From the NCBI RefSeq assembly GCF_012844345.1, contig NZ_CP051625.1:3410001-3474000 (forward strand): a DNA stretch of 64,000 nucleotides, written 5' to 3'. This DNA comes from Pseudomonas sp. gcc21. Lineage in GTDB: Bacteria; Pseudomonadota; Gammaproteobacteria; Pseudomonadales; Pseudomonadaceae. The position numbers and the translations under genes were made by a program. The notes under the pieces are model-generated. The model had not been told where the DNA came from. It was given only the letters and a program-made list of their open reading frames with translations, and did not search any database. Each line of letters starts with the position of its first letter. Position 1 is the stretch's first letter. Positions 24,162 through 34,029 of the stretch are shown one piece after another.

Positions 24162-26678
24162 ATGGCGGAAGTGACGGTCAAAGAATTGGCTCAGGTAGTA
24201 GGTACTCCGGTTGAGCGCCTGCTGCAACAAATGCAGGAAGCCGGGTTGGCGCATTCAAGTGCCGAGCAGCCTGTTACAGATGATGAGAAGCAGAAGCTGC
24301 TGACGTTCCTGAAAAGCGCCCATGGCGATTCGGGTTCCGAGCCTCGCAAAATCACACTCAAGCGCAAGACCATGAGCACCTTGAAGGTAGCGGGTAGCAA
24401 AACCGTTAATGTCGAAGTGCGCAAGAAGAAAACCTACGTCAAGCGTGAGCCTGATGCGCAGGAAGCCGAGCGTCAACGTGAAGCTGAAGAGCAACGCATC
24501 GCTGAAGAAGCGCGTCTGGCGGCTGAGGCGGAAGCTAAACGTCAGGCTGAAGAAGCTGCCCGACAAGCGGAAGAAGCGCATAAGGCAGCTGAGCAGGAAG
24601 CGGCCGCAGCTGCGGCTGCTAGTGCCATCAAGCCGGCAGCAGCATCGGCTCCGGCACCGGTTGTGCCTGAGCCAGCGCCGGCTGAACCGACGCCGGTAGA
24701 GCAGCCGAAGAAGAAAGAAGAGCAACATCGGCGCAAGGCGGCGCCTACGCGTGACGATGATAATGAGCGTAACCGTAACAAGCGTGCCGGTGGGGCCAAA
24801 GGCCGTAACGCACCGCGCGTATCCGACGATGACGAAGCGCTTGCGCGACGTCGCGGCGGCGGTGGCAAGCTCAAGGCGCACAAGAAACGCAATCAGCACG
24901 GCTTCGAGAAGCCGACAGGACCAGTAGTGCGAGAAGTAGTAATTGGCGAGACCGTGACCGTGGCTGAACTGGCGCAGAAAATGTCAGTTAAGGCCGCTGA
25001 AGTTATTAAGTACATGTTCAAGAACGGCAACATGGTGACCATCAACCAGGTGCTTGATCAGGACACCGCGACCATCGTTGCTGAAGACATGGGCCACCAG
25101 GTCAAGCAGGTCAAGGAAAGCGACATCGAAGACCGCCTGGTAGAAGACCTGCACTTCGAAGGTGAGGATGTAAGTCGTGCGCCGGTTGTGACCGTTATGG
25201 GTCACGTTGACCATGGTAAGACGTCGCTGCTCGACTATATCCGCCGCACCAAAGTAGCGTCCGGCGAAGCGGGTGGCATTACCCAGCATATCGGCGCCTA
25301 TCACGTCGAAACCGATCGTGGCATGGTGACTTTCCTCGACACCCCCGGTCACGCGGCGTTTACTGCCATGCGTGCCCGCGGTGCCGAGGCTACCGATATC
25401 GTGATTCTGGTTGTTGCAGCTGATGACGGCGTGATGCCCCAGACCGAAGAAGCGGTCGCGCATGCCAAAGCTGCCGGCGTGCCGTTGGTGGTAGCCGTCA
25501 ACAAGATCGACAAGGAAGGCGCAGATCCAGATCGTATCAAGAATGATCTGGCTGCACGTGAAGTGATCCCTGAAGAGTGGGGCGGCGATACTCAGTTCGT
25601 ACATGTATCGGCGAAGGTTGGTACCGGTATTGAAGAGCTGTTGGAAGCCGTTCTATTGCAAGCAGAGCTGCTTGAGCTCAAGGCGCAGCCTACGGCTCCT
25701 GGCCGCGGTGTTGTGGTTGAATCGCGTCTCGATAAGGGCCGTGGTCCGGTAGCGACCGTATTGGTTCAGAACGGTACCCTGCGTCAGGGCGACGTGGTAC
25801 TCGCAGGCGTCAACTACGGCAAAGTCCGGGCTATGTTCGACGAGAATGGCAACACCATCAAGGAAGCCGGCCCATCTATTCCGGTCGCTATCCTCGGCCT
25901 GGACGGTACACCTGGCGCCGGTGATGAACTGACGGTTCTCAGTGACGAGAAGAAAGCACGCGAAGTAGCGCTGTTCCGTCAGGGCAAGTTCCGCGAGATC
26001 AAGATGGCGCGTCAGCAGTCAGCCAAGCTCGAGAACATGTTCGAGAACATGGGACAGGGCGAGAAGAAATCTCTCAATGTGGTGCTCAAGGCCGACGTGC
26101 GTGGTTCGCTGGAGGCGCTGCAAAGTTCGCTGGTCGAGCTGGGCAACGAGGAAGTCCAGGTCAAGATCGTGTCCGGTGGGGTCGGCGGCATAACCGAAAC
26201 CGATGCCAACCTGGCACTGGCTTCCAACGCGGTGATCTTCGGCTTCAACGTGCGGGCCGATGCGTCGGCGCGCAAGATCATCGAGAGCGAAGGCCTCGAC
26301 TTGCGTTACTACGGTGTGATCTACGAGATCATCGAAGACGTCAAGAAAGCCCTGACGGGTATGCTTGGCAGTGATGTGCGCGAGCAGATCCTCGGTGTGG
26401 CAGAAGTGCGGGACGTGTTCCGGTCGCCCAAGTTTGGTGATATCGCTGGCTGTATGGTCATCGAAGGCACTGTCTATCGCAATCGTCCGATCCGTGTGCT
26501 GCGCGAAGACGTGGTTATCTATGAGGGCGAGCTGGAATCGCTCCGTCGCTTCAAGGATGACGTCGCTGAAGTACGCAACGGCATGGAATGCGGTATCGGT
26601 GTGAAGAACTACAACGATGTCCGTCCTGGCGACCGTATCGAAGTATTCGAGCGCATCCAGGTAGCGCGGACGCTCTAA
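24162..26678 (+). CDS. infB: Translation initiation factor IF-2
   Basis: An 838-residue IF-2. The N-terminal IF2_N domain (1-55) is followed by a long charged, repetitive segment rich in EEA/RQAEE and proline-alanine (about 85-230), a second IF2_N-like domain, and the GTPase domain whose P-loop GHVDHGKT starts at residue 347, with DTPGHAAF and NKID downstream. The C-terminal domains bind fMet-tRNA. ATG 24162 follows GAGGAGAG. Shorter IF-2 isoforms from internal starts are possible but not evident. Confidence 0.98.
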   Translation: MAEVTVKELAQVVGTPVERLLQQMQEAGLAHSSAEQPVTDDEKQKLLTFLKSAHGDSGSEPRKITLKRKTMSTLKVAGSKTVNVEVRKKKTYVKREPDAQEAERQREAEEQRIAEEARLAAEAEAKRQAEEAARQAEEAHKAAEQEAAAAAAASAIKPAAASAPAPVVPEPAPAEPTPVEQPKKKEEQHRRKAAPTRDDDNERNRNKRAGGAKGRNAPRVSDDDEALARRRGGGGKLKAHKKRNQHGFEKPTGPVVREVVIGETVTVAELAQKMSVKAAEVIKYMFKNGNMVTINQVLDQDTATIVAEDMGHQVKQVKESDIEDRLVEDLHFEGEDVSRAPVVTVMGHVDHGKTSLLDYIRRTKVASGEAGGITQHIGAYHVETDRGMVTFLDTPGHAAFTAMRARGAEATDIVILVVAADDGVMPQTEEAVAHAKAAGVPLVVAVNKIDKEGADPDRIKNDLAAREVIPEEWGGDTQFVHVSAKVGTGIEELLEAVLLQAELLELKAQPTAPGRGVVVESRLDKGRGPVATVLVQNGTLRQGDVVLAGVNYGKVRAMFDENGNTIKEAGPSIPVAILGLDGTPGAGDELTVLSDEKKAREVALFRQGKFREIKMARQQSAKLENMFENMGQGEKKSLNVVLKADVRGSLEALQSSLVELGNEEVQVKIVSGGVGGITETDANLALASNAVIFGFNVRADASARKIIESEGLDLRYYGVIYEIIEDVKKALTGMLGSDVREQILGVAEVRDVFRSPKFGDIAGCMVIEGTVYRNRPIRVLREDVVIYEGELESLRRFKDDVAEVRNGMECGIGVKNYNDVRPGDRIEVFERIQVARTL

Positions 26679-26693
26679 GACGTCTGCGGCAAG

Positions 26694-26748
26694 CGGCAAG
26701 CCAGGGCCTTTTGGCAGTCCAGAGCGACGCCAGGGGCTGGGCTTGCCG
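26694..26748 (+). terminator. Possible long-loop hairpin between infB and rbfA
   Basis: CGGCAAGCC (26694-26702) is complementary to GGCTTGCCG (26740-26748), followed by TTTGTTGTTT. The 37-nt loop makes it weak as a terminator; it may only attenuate readthrough into rbfA. Confidence 0.4.
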
Positions 26749-26858
26749 TTTGTTGTTTGAGGGTTATGCCGATTATTGGTGTAACGCAGATTCAGGTAGC
26801 CAGGCACGTTGCTCGTCCATGAAGGGAGCAAAGAGCCCGGCAGCCAGAGGTGAATTTT

Positions 26859-27245
26859 ATGGCTAAAGAATACAGTCGTACCCAGCGTGTTGCTGACCAG
26901 ATGCAGCGTGAACTGGCTCAGCTGATCCATCGCGAGGTCCGCGACCCGCGCATCGGTATGGTGACGCTTACTGCGGTCGAGGTGAGTCGCGATCTGGCGC
27001 ACGCCAAGGTCTATCTGACCCTGATGGGCGAAGCGACTGAAGAAGACATCGCTCAGAACCTGTCGGCGCTGAAAGATGCGGCAGGGTTCCTCCGGGTTCA
27101 GTTGGGGCGCTCGATGAAGCTGCGCAGTGTTCCGCAATTGCATTTCCATTACGACGAAAGCGTTCGTCGCGGTGTGCATTTGTCATCCTTGATTGAGCGT
27201 GCGGTAGAGGAAGATCGCCAGCACCCCCGGGATAACGAGGAGTAA
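26859..27245 (+). CDS. rbfA: 30S ribosome-binding factor RbfA
   Basis: A 128-residue KH-like protein required for 16S 5' end processing and cold adaptation. Typical motifs are [34 protein letters not shown] and the central AKVY segment. ATG 26859 sits eight bases after AGAGG; the in-frame GTG at 26850 overlaps that site and is rejected. truB follows after three bases. Confidence 0.96.
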   Translation: MAKEYSRTQRVADQMQRELAQLIHREVRDPRIGMVTLTAVEVSRDLAHAKVYLTLMGEATEEDIAQNLSALKDAAGFLRVQLGRSMKLRSVPQLHFHYDESVRRGVHLSSLIERAVEEDRQHPRDNEE

Positions 27246-27248
27246 CGG

Positions 27249-28169
27249 GTGTCAGCACCGCGTAGCAAACGCCGGGATATCGACGGCGTACTGATATTCG
27301 ACAAGCCTCTCGGGATGACCTCCAACGCCGCTTTGCAAAAGGTGCGCTGGTTGTTCAATGCGAGCAAGGGTGGGCACACCGGCAGCCTGGATCCGCTGGC
27401 CAGCGGCGTGTTGCCGTTATGTCTGGGCGAGGCGACCAAGTTCTCGCAATACTTGCTGGATGCCGACAAGGGGTATATCACCGAAGCGCGCCTGGGTATG
27501 ACTACTACTACTGGCGACGCCGAAGGCGATGTGCTGGAGATGAAGCCTGTTCAGGTCAGCCAGGCCGACGTGGAAGCAGTACTGCCCCGGTTTACCGGCG
27601 ATATCGAGCAGATACCGCCTATGTACTCGGCGCTCAAGCATGAGGGTCAACCGCTCTACAAGCTGGCCCGCGCCGGGGAAACGGTGGAGCGTAAAGCGCG
27701 ATCTGTTACCATACAGCGCTTGACTGTGCTAGGCCTGGAAGGCGATCGGTTACGTCTGGAAGTGCACTGCACCAAGGGCACTTACATACGCACTCTGGTT
27801 GAAGATATTGGCGCTGCACTGGGATGCGGGGCACACGTCTCCGAGCTCAGGCGTATTCAGGCCGGCCCCTTTGATCTGAGCAAGGCTGTTACGCTGGAAA
27901 CGCTCGAAGCCCTGCACGCCGAAGGCGGTCACCTCGCCCTGGATCATTTGCTGTTACCCAGCGACAGTGGTCTGGAAGATTGGCCCGAGGTGCAGCTTAC
28001 CGAGCAGACCGCGTATTATCTCAATCACGGTCAGGCGGTACGGGTGCCCGGTAGTCCGGCATTCGGCAAGGTTCGCCTGCGTGATCAGACCGGCAAATTT
28101 ATCGGCATCGGTGAAATGACCGATGACGCACGGGTCGCACCCAAGAGACTGATGCGATTCAGTGGTTAA
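27249..28169 (+). CDS. truB: tRNA pseudouridine-55 synthase TruB
   Basis: A 306-residue enzyme making pseudouridine 55 in the T loop of tRNAs. The catalytic aspartate is in [19 protein letters not shown]; further motifs are the KGTYIRTL segment and the C-terminal PUA domain (about residues 245-306). Translation starts at GTG 27249 with the rbfA stop just upstream, so coupling is likely. Confidence 0.97.
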   Translation: MSAPRSKRRDIDGVLIFDKPLGMTSNAALQKVRWLFNASKGGHTGSLDPLASGVLPLCLGEATKFSQYLLDADKGYITEARLGMTTTTGDAEGDVLEMKPVQVSQADVEAVLPRFTGDIEQIPPMYSALKHEGQPLYKLARAGETVERKARSVTIQRLTVLGLEGDRLRLEVHCTKGTYIRTLVEDIGAALGCGAHVSELRRIQAGPFDLSKAVTLETLEALHAEGGHLALDHLLLPSDSGLEDWPEVQLTEQTAYYLNHGQAVRVPGSPAFGKVRLRDQTGKFIGIGEMTDDARVAPKRLMRFSG

Positions 28170-28257
28170 TATTTAGTGATTAAAGGTGCGTTGCAACCTG
28201 CGGGTTGATGCGTTCTGATGAAGTCGATCCATATGGATCACAACGAGGGTGGCTGTT

Positions 28258-28312
28258 AACAGGCACGGTCATTCCCCGATTTAAAACACAGGACGAAATG
28301 TCCTGGCCTGTT
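28258..28312 (+). promoter_or_regulatory. Nested hairpin in the rpsO leader (candidate S15 operator)
   Basis: An outer helix AACAGGC/GCCTGTT (28258-28264 with 28306-28312) encloses an inner helix CAGGAC/GTCCTG (28289-28294 with 28300-28305). It ends seven bases before the rpsO Shine-Dalgarno GAGGAAA. S15 represses its own translation through leader RNA structures in several bacteria, so this is a plausible operator. No direct match to a known S15 motif is claimed. Confidence 0.45.
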
Positions 28313-28331
28313 CACTCAGAGGAAAGCTGTC

Positions 28332-28601
28332 ATGGCACTGAGCGTTGAAGAAAAAGCTGCAATCGTATCCGAATATGCCCGTGGCGAAGGTGACACCGGT
28401 TCTCCGGAAGTCCAGGTAGCTCTGTTGACCGCAAACATCAACAAGCTGCAGGGTCACTTCAAGGACAACAAGAAGGATCACCACTCCCGTCGCGGTCTGA
28501 TCCGGATGGTAAACCAGCGTCGTAAGCTGCTGGATTACCTGAAGTCGAAAGACATTCCGCGTTATAGCAGCTTGATCAGCAGTCTGGGTCTGCGTCGCTA
28601 A
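28332..28601 (+). CDS. rpsO: 30S ribosomal protein S15
   Basis: An 89-residue S15, the universal length. The 16S-contact residues are conserved ([29 protein letters not shown]). It binds helices 20-22 of 16S rRNA as a primary assembly protein. A strong Shine-Dalgarno GAGGAAA precedes the ATG. A structured leader lies upstream and a perfect hairpin separates it from pnp, matching the E. coli rpsO-pnp arrangement. Confidence 0.98.
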   Translation: MALSVEEKAAIVSEYARGEGDTGSPEVQVALLTANINKLQGHFKDNKKDHHSRRGLIRMVNQRRKLLDYLKSKDIPRYSSLISSLGLRR

Positions 28602-28620
28602 GCGATCATTCCCGTTTGGA

Positions 28621-28647
28621 CATGGTCGGGTCCGAAACCCGACCATG
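28621..28647 (+). promoter_or_regulatory. rpsO-pnp intergenic hairpin (terminator or RNase III site)
   Basis: CATGGTCGGGT (28621-28631) and ACCCGACCATG (28637-28647) form a perfect 11-bp stem with a 5-nt loop and no following T-run. In E. coli the equivalent region holds the rpsO terminator and the RNase III-cleaved stem through which PNPase controls its own mRNA; this hairpin is the obvious counterpart. Confidence 0.6.
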
Positions 28648-28689
28648 CCCAGAGATTCCCCAAAGGCAAATACAGAGAGAAAAGTCACC

Positions 28690-30798
28690 GTGAAACCGGT
28701 TATCAAACAATTCAAATTAGGTAATAACACCATTACCCTGGAAACGGGCCGCATCGCTCGCCAGGCTACCGGTGCCGTTCTGGTCAGCATCGATGATGCC
28801 GTCAGCGTTCTGTGTACCGTTGTTGGAGCCAAGAAAGCCGAAGCCGGTCGCGACTTTTTCCCTCTGTCCGTGCATTACATCGAGAAAACCTACGCTGCGG
28901 GCAAGATTCCCGGCGGTTTCTTCAAGCGTGAAGGCCGGCCTACCGAAAAAGAGACTCTGACCTCGCGTCTGATTGACCGTCCGATCCGTCCGTTGTTTGA
29001 AGACGGCTTCATGAACGAAGTCCAGGTCGTTTGTACTGTTGTCTCCACAGACAAGACTACCGATCCGGATATCGCCGCGCTGATTGGTACGTCTGCTGCG
29101 CTGGCCATCTCCGGCATTCCTTTCAACGGCCCCATTGGCGGCGCCCGTGTCGGGTTCGACGAGAACAACGGTTACGTCCTCAACCCAACTTACGAGCAGC
29201 TCAAGTCTTCGCGTCTGGACATGATCGTAGCGGGTACTGAAGACGCCGTACTGATGGTCGAATCCGAAGCGCAAGAGCTGACCGAAGACCAGATGCTGGG
29301 TGCAGTACTGTTCGCCCACATGGAATTCCAGCCTGCCGTTCAGGCAATCAAGGAACTGGCTGCCGAAGCCGGCAAGCCGCGTTGGGACTGGCAGGCTGCG
29401 CCTGAAAACACTGTGCTGCTGGACGCGATCAAGGGCCAGTTTGGTGCCGGTATTGCTGAAGGCTACACCGTCACTGACAAGCAGGCGCGTTATACCCGTC
29501 TGGGCGAGTTGCGCAATCAGGCTATCGAAGCCCTGTCCGGCGAAGAAGAAGGCAAGCCTTCTGCAGCCGAGGTCAAGGATGCATTTGGCGAGATCGAATA
29601 CCGCACCGTGCGCGAGAGCATCGTCAACGGTAACCCGCGTATCGATGGGCGCGACACCAAGACTGTGCGTCCGCTGCATATCGAAGTCGGTGTACTGAAC
29701 CGCACCCACGGTTCGGCTCTGTTCACCCGCGGCGAGACTCAGGCACTGGTTGTTACTACGCTGGGTACCGCTCGTGATGCGCAGCTGCTGGACACTCTGG
29801 AAGGCGAAAAGAAAGACCCCTTCATGTTCCACTACAACTTCCCTCCCTATTCGGTAGGCGAAGCTGGCCGCATGGGTGGCACTGGCCGCCGCGAAATTGG
29901 CCACGGCCGTCTGGCCCGTCGTGGTATCCAGGCTGTCATGCCTGACATGGATCAGTTCCCTTACAGCATCCGCGTTGTGTCCGAGATCACCGAATCCAAC
30001 GGCTCCAGCTCCATGGCGTCGGTTTGTGGTGCGTCTCTCGCACTGATGGATGCCGGTGTTCCGCTCAAGGCGCCTGTTGCAGGTATTGCCATGGGTCTGG
30101 TCAAGGAAGGCGAGAAGTTCGCTGTATTGACTGACATTCTTGGCGACGAAGATCACCTTGGCGATATGGACTTCAAGGTAGCCGGTACCGAGAAGGGTGT
30201 TACCGCCCTGCAGATGGATATCAAGATCAACGGTATTACCGAAGAGATCATGGAAACCGCTCTGCATCAGGCCCACGAAGCGCGTCTGACCATCCTGCGC
30301 CAGATGAACGAAGTGTTGCCAGAGTCGCGCAAGGAGCTGTCTTCCAACGCACCGACGATGATCAGCATGAAGATCGACTCCGACAAGATTCGCGACGTGA
30401 TCGGCAAGGGTGGCGCTACCATTCGCAGCATCTGTGAAGAGACCGGCGCTTCCATCGATATCACTGACGACGGCACTGTGAAGATCTTTGCTGCCAGCAA
30501 GGATGCCGCCAACGCTGCCAAGGCGCGCGTAGACGGTATCACTGCCGAAGCGGAAATCGGCAAGGTCTACACAGGCAAGGTCGAGCGTATCGTCGATTTC
30601 GGCGCATTCGTCAGCATCCTGCCCGGCAAGGACGGTCTGGTACACATCTCGCAAATCGCCAACCAGCGTATCGAGAAGGTGACTGACGTGCTGCAGGAAG
30701 GCCAGGAAGTGAAGGTTCTGGTACTCGATGTCGACAACCGTGGGCGCATCAAGCTGTCCATGAAGGACGTCGAAGCGGCTGAAACCAGCGGCGTCTGA
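28690..30798 (+). CDS. pnp: Polyribonucleotide nucleotidyltransferase (PNPase)
   Basis: A 702-residue phosphorolytic 3'-5' exoribonuclease. Two RNase PH domains (first with [20 protein letters not shown], second with [15 protein letters not shown] and the catalytic [15 protein letters not shown]) flank a helical domain; a KH domain ([12 protein letters not shown], about 553-612) and an S1 domain (about 622-690) follow. GTG 28690 gives the family start [11 protein letters not shown]; an upstream in-frame ATG at 28645 lies inside the hairpin and is rejected. Works alone and in the degradosome. Confidence 0.97.
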   Translation: MKPVIKQFKLGNNTITLETGRIARQATGAVLVSIDDAVSVLCTVVGAKKAEAGRDFFPLSVHYIEKTYAAGKIPGGFFKREGRPTEKETLTSRLIDRPIRPLFEDGFMNEVQVVCTVVSTDKTTDPDIAALIGTSAALAISGIPFNGPIGGARVGFDENNGYVLNPTYEQLKSSRLDMIVAGTEDAVLMVESEAQELTEDQMLGAVLFAHMEFQPAVQAIKELAAEAGKPRWDWQAAPENTVLLDAIKGQFGAGIAEGYTVTDKQARYTRLGELRNQAIEALSGEEEGKPSAAEVKDAFGEIEYRTVRESIVNGNPRIDGRDTKTVRPLHIEVGVLNRTHGSALFTRGETQALVVTTLGTARDAQLLDTLEGEKKDPFMFHYNFPPYSVGEAGRMGGTGRREIGHGRLARRGIQAVMPDMDQFPYSIRVVSEITESNGSSSMASVCGASLALMDAGVPLKAPVAGIAMGLVKEGEKFAVLTDILGDEDHLGDMDFKVAGTEKGVTALQMDIKINGITEEIMETALHQAHEARLTILRQMNEVLPESRKELSSNAPTMISMKIDSDKIRDVIGKGGATIRSICEETGASIDITDDGTVKIFAASKDAANAAKARVDGITAEAEIGKVYTGKVERIVDFGAFVSILPGKDGLVHISQIANQRIEKVTDVLQEGQEVKVLVLDVDNRGRIKLSMKDVEAAETSGV

Positions 30799-30825
30799 TA
30801 TCAGCTTCAGTCCGCAGTAACGAAA

Positions 30826-30848
30826 AGTCCCGGTCTCCGGGGCTTTTT
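30826..30848 (+). terminator. Intrinsic terminator after pnp
   Basis: AGTCCCGG (30826-30833) pairs with CCGGGGCT (30837-30844), including one G-T pair, with a TCT loop, then TTTT. It ends the rimP-to-pnp block. Confidence 0.85.
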
Positions 30849-30938
30849 GCGTTTGGCGGCAGGAATGTGCGGCCGGGTTCTTACGCTGAGCTACCTCAGC
30901 TATGCTGACGCTATCTCATTTCGTCAGAGGCGCTGCCC

Positions 30939-31268
30939 ATGCCAGCCTGGTTACCGTTGTTGAAAACCACGCTTCCCTATGTCACACAGATTGTGGCGAC
31001 CGCCATTCCGGCCTTCACGTCCAAACCGGACGCCAGCAAGGCAGACCCGGTGGTAACCCGACAGATAGAAGAGTTACAAACCGCGGCAACCCGCAACGCT
31101 GAGTCCATCCATACCCTCGCTGAGAATTTCGAGCAAACAGTGCTGGGGATTGATGACGCGGCGGCGAGGCTACAGCAGGAGGTCAACAGACTGCAGAAGC
31201 TGGTCATGCTGTCCTCGGCTGCGTCGCTGGTAGCCGTGGTGGTGGCTGTTATTGCGCTCGTCAGATGA
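30939..31268 (+). CDS. Small tail-anchored coiled-coil protein, unknown function
   Basis: I do not recognise a named family. The 109-residue product has a mildly hydrophobic N-terminus (WLPLLKTTLPYVTQIVATAI), a heptad-like central region (QIEELQTAATRNAESIHTLA and ARLQQEVNRLQKL), and a C-terminal hydrophobic helix (about residues 89-107) ending in a basic residue. This suggests an inner-membrane tail-anchored coiled coil. It overlaps the next gene by four bases, so the two are likely made together. Confidence 0.7.
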   Translation: MPAWLPLLKTTLPYVTQIVATAIPAFTSKPDASKADPVVTRQIEELQTAATRNAESIHTLAENFEQTVLGIDDAAARLQQEVNRLQKLVMLSSAASLVAVVVAVIALVR

Positions 31269-31594
31269 GCTTCGATACGCGGGAAGGGTCGTCACCCCCC
31301 AGCGTCTGGCATGTACTCAATGTCGGGGATCCGTTGCTGGCTGACCAACAGCTCGAGTCAGTGCTGCAGGCGGTGGACGAAGCGTGCAGGCAGGCGGTCG
31401 ATGACCTGGCGGTCTTTCAACGATTCGAATCAGAAGGTCGATTGCATTGTGAGCTCAAACTGTATTTCAGCCCCGGGCTGGATGCGCTTGCTCGCTCGCT
31501 TGGTGCCAGGCCTTGCGGAGTGCCCGTCGGCCTCGGTCTGGAATATTTTGCCGGATCGGAACAGCTGGCGCAGCGGCTACTGAGTCAGGAATAG
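31265..31594 (+). CDS. Small conserved protein, unknown function
   Basis: A 109-residue soluble, acidic protein with no signal peptide or membrane segment; I do not recognise it. Notable stretches are LQAVDEACRQAVDDLAVFQR and a C-terminal GVPVGLGLEYFAGSEQLAQR. The mixed alpha/beta pattern fits a small globular domain. The ATG overlaps the stop of the tail-anchored protein gene (ATGA), implying translational coupling and perhaps a shared role at the membrane. Confidence 0.68.
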   Translation: MSFDTREGSSPPSVWHVLNVGDPLLADQQLESVLQAVDEACRQAVDDLAVFQRFESEGRLHCELKLYFSPGLDALARSLGARPCGVPVGLGLEYFAGSEQLAQRLLSQE

Positions 31595-31605
31595 CCGGGG
31601 GCGTT

Positions 31606-32301
31606 TTACCCGTCAACTGAAGCGATTTCTGCCTCGGTCAATGGCCGGCTGGCGGCCGGCTCCAGCGTGTCGTCCAATCGAATTTCGCCCATGCTTTCAC
31701 GGTGCAGAGCGGTTACATGATTACCAACGGCGTGAAACATGCGTTTCACTTGATGGTAGCGCCCTTCATAGATAGTCAGGCGTGCTGAATGATCGTCAAG
31801 TTGTTGGAGCTGGGCGGGGGAGGTGGTGAGATTCTCCAGCGCAAAGTAGATACCTTCGGCGAACCGTAGCCGGGTTTGCGGCGTGATGGGTCTGGCTGTG
31901 GTGACTCGATAGGTCTTGGCGATCTTTTTGCCGGGTTCAGTCAGGCGCCGGGACCAGAGTCCGTCATTGGTCAGGATCAGCAGGCCGGAACTGTTGCGGT
32001 CAAGGCGACCGCCGATATGCAATAACGGACGCAGCGGCGCAGGCAGCAGCTCCATGACAGTCGGATGCACCGGGTCGCTGGTTGCGCTGAGATAGCCGGC
32101 TGGCTTATGCAGCATCAGATAGTGTGCCGTTCGTTGCTGTAACAGGACATCGCCCAGCGTGACCGCCATGAACCGGTCGATGTCGACGCGCGGATCCTGT
32201 ACCACCTTACCGTTCACCTGCACCAATCCACGCGCAATCATCAGACGCGAAGCCTGATGACTGTGTGGAGTATGTTTACTGATGAAGCGGTCGAGTCTCA
32301 T
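31606..32301 (-). CDS. rsuA: 16S rRNA pseudouridine-516 synthase RsuA
   Basis: A 231-residue RsuA-family enzyme. The N-terminal S4 domain (MRLDRFISKHT, then MIARGLVQVNGKVVQDP) binds RNA; the catalytic aspartate is in GGRLDRNSSGLLILTNDG; KTYRV and the YEGRYHQVKRM motif follow. Length and the S4 domain favour RsuA over RluE/RluF, though paralogues are hard to separate by eye. It lies on the minus strand, tail to tail with the small-protein pair. Confidence 0.85.
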   Translation of the reverse strand: MRLDRFISKHTPHSHQASRLMIARGLVQVNGKVVQDPRVDIDRFMAVTLGDVLLQQRTAHYLMLHKPAGYLSATSDPVHPTVMELLPAPLRPLLHIGGRLDRNSSGLLILTNDGLWSRRLTEPGKKIAKTYRVTTARPITPQTRLRFAEGIYFALENLTTSPAQLQQLDDHSARLTIYEGRYHQVKRMFHAVGNHVTALHRESMGEIRLDDTLEPAASRPLTEAEIASVDG

Positions 32302-32345
32302 GGCGGCGCAGTATAGCCGCCGGTGGTTCGCCGCAGGAATAGCTG

Positions 32346-32936
32346 TCAGACCAGGTTGACCACCGAGCGCGGGTCGAAGGTGGTCCAGTGGCCGTTGCGT
32401 AGTTCACCTTCAGCATGCTCGATGTCGACGCCGCCATGCACGCGGAATAATTCCACCGCCTGCTTGGCGCGGCTCTCAGTGCCGCCTGTGCGCACCGCGA
32501 CATAGGTTCCGGCCTGGCGTTCGATCGCCTTGTGCTGTTTGACTTCTTCTTCGTCCAGCTCACCCCTGGATTCGGCTTCGTCTACGCCGGAACCCTGATC
32601 GGTCTTGCCCATCGCACCTGCCAGTGAGCCGGTGTACGCGCCGATACCGGCACCAATCGCGACGCCTAGAGGCCCGGCAACAGGCGTGGCGGCCAGCCCG
32701 GCTGCGGCGCCAACCACGGCACCGACACCACCGCCGGCGAGGGCACCTTTGCCCGACTCGCGCGCGCCCGGCGAGGTGTTTTCGTCCCCACCTATGGGAT
32801 AGATGTCGTGTTGGCCGTGCGGGTTGACGTAAAACAACGAGATGCCCTCCGGCGAGAATCCTGCGTCACGTAACGCGGCGACAACTTTCTCTCCGTGGTC
32901 CTGATCCTCGAACCTGGCGGCAATGATCGTGCTCAT
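32346..32936 (-). CDS. Glycine-zipper stress-type protein
   Basis: A 196-residue protein whose N-terminus (STIIAARFEDQDHGEKVVAAL) looks like the ferredoxin-like fold of general-stress/YflT-type proteins. The middle (about 64-112) is a glycine/alanine-rich hydrophobic segment with GxxxG repeats, typical of glycine zippers that insert in or associate with membranes. A C-terminal acidic part and a second small alpha/beta region (TYVAVRTGG) follow. Probably a stress-related membrane-associated protein; no specific function can be named. Confidence 0.7.
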   Translation of the reverse strand: MSTIIAARFEDQDHGEKVVAALRDAGFSPEGISLFYVNPHGQHDIYPIGGDENTSPGARESGKGALAGGGVGAVVGAAAGLAATPVAGPLGVAIGAGIGAYTGSLAGAMGKTDQGSGVDEAESRGELDEEEVKQHKAIERQAGTYVAVRTGGTESRAKQAVELFRVHGGVDIEHAEGELRNGHWTTFDPRSVVNLV

Positions 32937-33109
32937 AGTGGTCCTCCATAGGGAGACGCATGTATGCAGACAGGTTAGTAACGCTTGGCCAGCGACGCAA
33001 ACCGGAAGGCGCCGCGCCGGTTGAATGGTGTATATCCAGGGCGGAACTGCAGCGCATAACGCATGCCAGACTGTGAAAGGTATATTTCATTATCTACGAG
33101 GACAGCGGC

Positions 33110-33370
33110 ATGCCAGTCTACTCTCTCAATTGCGCCGATCAGACCCATCACGAGTGTGAGGAAGAGGTGCGGGTGAAGGTCGATATCGTCGGGCTGACTG
33201 ATGATCAGATCGAGGCGATCGAACAGGGCCGCTCCTTCAAGGTCAGCGCAGAGCAGATTGCGGCCAGCGATCTGAATCTCGACGAGAAGCAGAGGGCCGA
33301 ACTGGAGCGCAACGGTGATATTGAATACCGTGTCGATATCCTCTCTATCTGCGATGCCTGTGGCGCGTAA
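33110..33370 (+). CDS. Small conserved cytosolic protein, unknown function
   Basis: An 86-residue protein of a type common in pseudomonads; I cannot name it. It is acidic, has four cysteines (one in LNCAD, one in HHECEEEV and a terminal CDAC pair, CDACGA being the last six residues), and has a helical centre (LTDDQIEAIEQ, DLNLDEKQRAEL). The CxxC at the C-terminus together with HxC near the N-terminus could bind a metal. It lies 36 bases before thpR. Confidence 0.68.
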   Translation: MPVYSLNCADQTHHECEEEVRVKVDIVGLTDDQIEAIEQGRSFKVSAEQIAASDLNLDEKQRAELERNGDIEYRVDILSICDACGA

Positions 33371-33406
33371 GAAAGGTTGCGGTGCTGATCGCAGGAGAAT
33401 CTCGAT

Positions 33407-33943
33407 ATGCCTCGCTTGTTCCTTGGCTTTGAGCTGCCAGCGCCGGTCAAGCAGCAGCTATTGGACATCCACGAGCCACTGCGGGGGGCGCGCTGGCAGC
33501 GTGCTGATCAAATTCACCTGACCATGCGCTTTCTTGGCCAGGCGAGTGATGCGTTCATCCCGATGATTATCGACTCACTAACCGACCTGAATACCGAGCG
33601 GATAACCCTGCGGCTGCATGGCGCCGGATGCTTCGGGGGCCCGCAACGGCCGTTTGCATTGTGGGCAGGTGTCGCGCCGGAACAACCCCTGGTGCAGCTT
33701 CGTGAACAGATCGATGAGCGCCTGGCGCCGCTTGCCTTACCGCAGGATCGACACGCCGGCTTCAAGCCGCATATCACGCTTGCCCGAATCCGCGGGGGCG
33801 ACCACTCGGCGATGCAGGTCGCGCGGCGCCATGACGGGCTGACGTCCGAGTGGTTCAGGTTCGACACCCTTGCCCTGTTCTCCAGCACACAGGCATCGGA
33901 AGGATCGGTGTATTCGGTGCTGCATGAATTTCCCTTGTCCTGA
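33407..33943 (+). CDS. thpR: RNA 2',3'-cyclic phosphodiesterase (ThpR/LigT)
   Basis: A 178-residue 2H-phosphoesterase. The two catalytic HxT motifs are visible: HLT at residues 37-39 and HIT at 122-124, at the usual separation. Family members hydrolyse 2',3'-cyclic phosphates and can ligate tRNA halves through 2'-5' bonds in vitro; the biological role in bacteria is uncertain. The ATG follows GGAG at a good distance. Cytosolic. Confidence 0.92.
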   Translation: MPRLFLGFELPAPVKQQLLDIHEPLRGARWQRADQIHLTMRFLGQASDAFIPMIIDSLTDLNTERITLRLHGAGCFGGPQRPFALWAGVAPEQPLVQLREQIDERLAPLALPQDRHAGFKPHITLARIRGGDHSAMQVARRHDGLTSEWFRFDTLALFSSTQASEGSVYSVLHEFPLS

Positions 33944-34029
33944 CTCCGGCCAGCGTCGGAGGAACCCGTTCGTACGGCACCGGTCCGAATACAGGAGACG
34001 CCTCGTCAAGGTTGTTTTCTGGAGCCGCT

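Noticed and set aside
28717..30654. Long antisense open frame (645 codons) over pnp
   Set aside because: It mirrors a highly conserved PNPase frame; long complementary open frames are common in GC-rich codon usage, and its product has no recognisable motifs.
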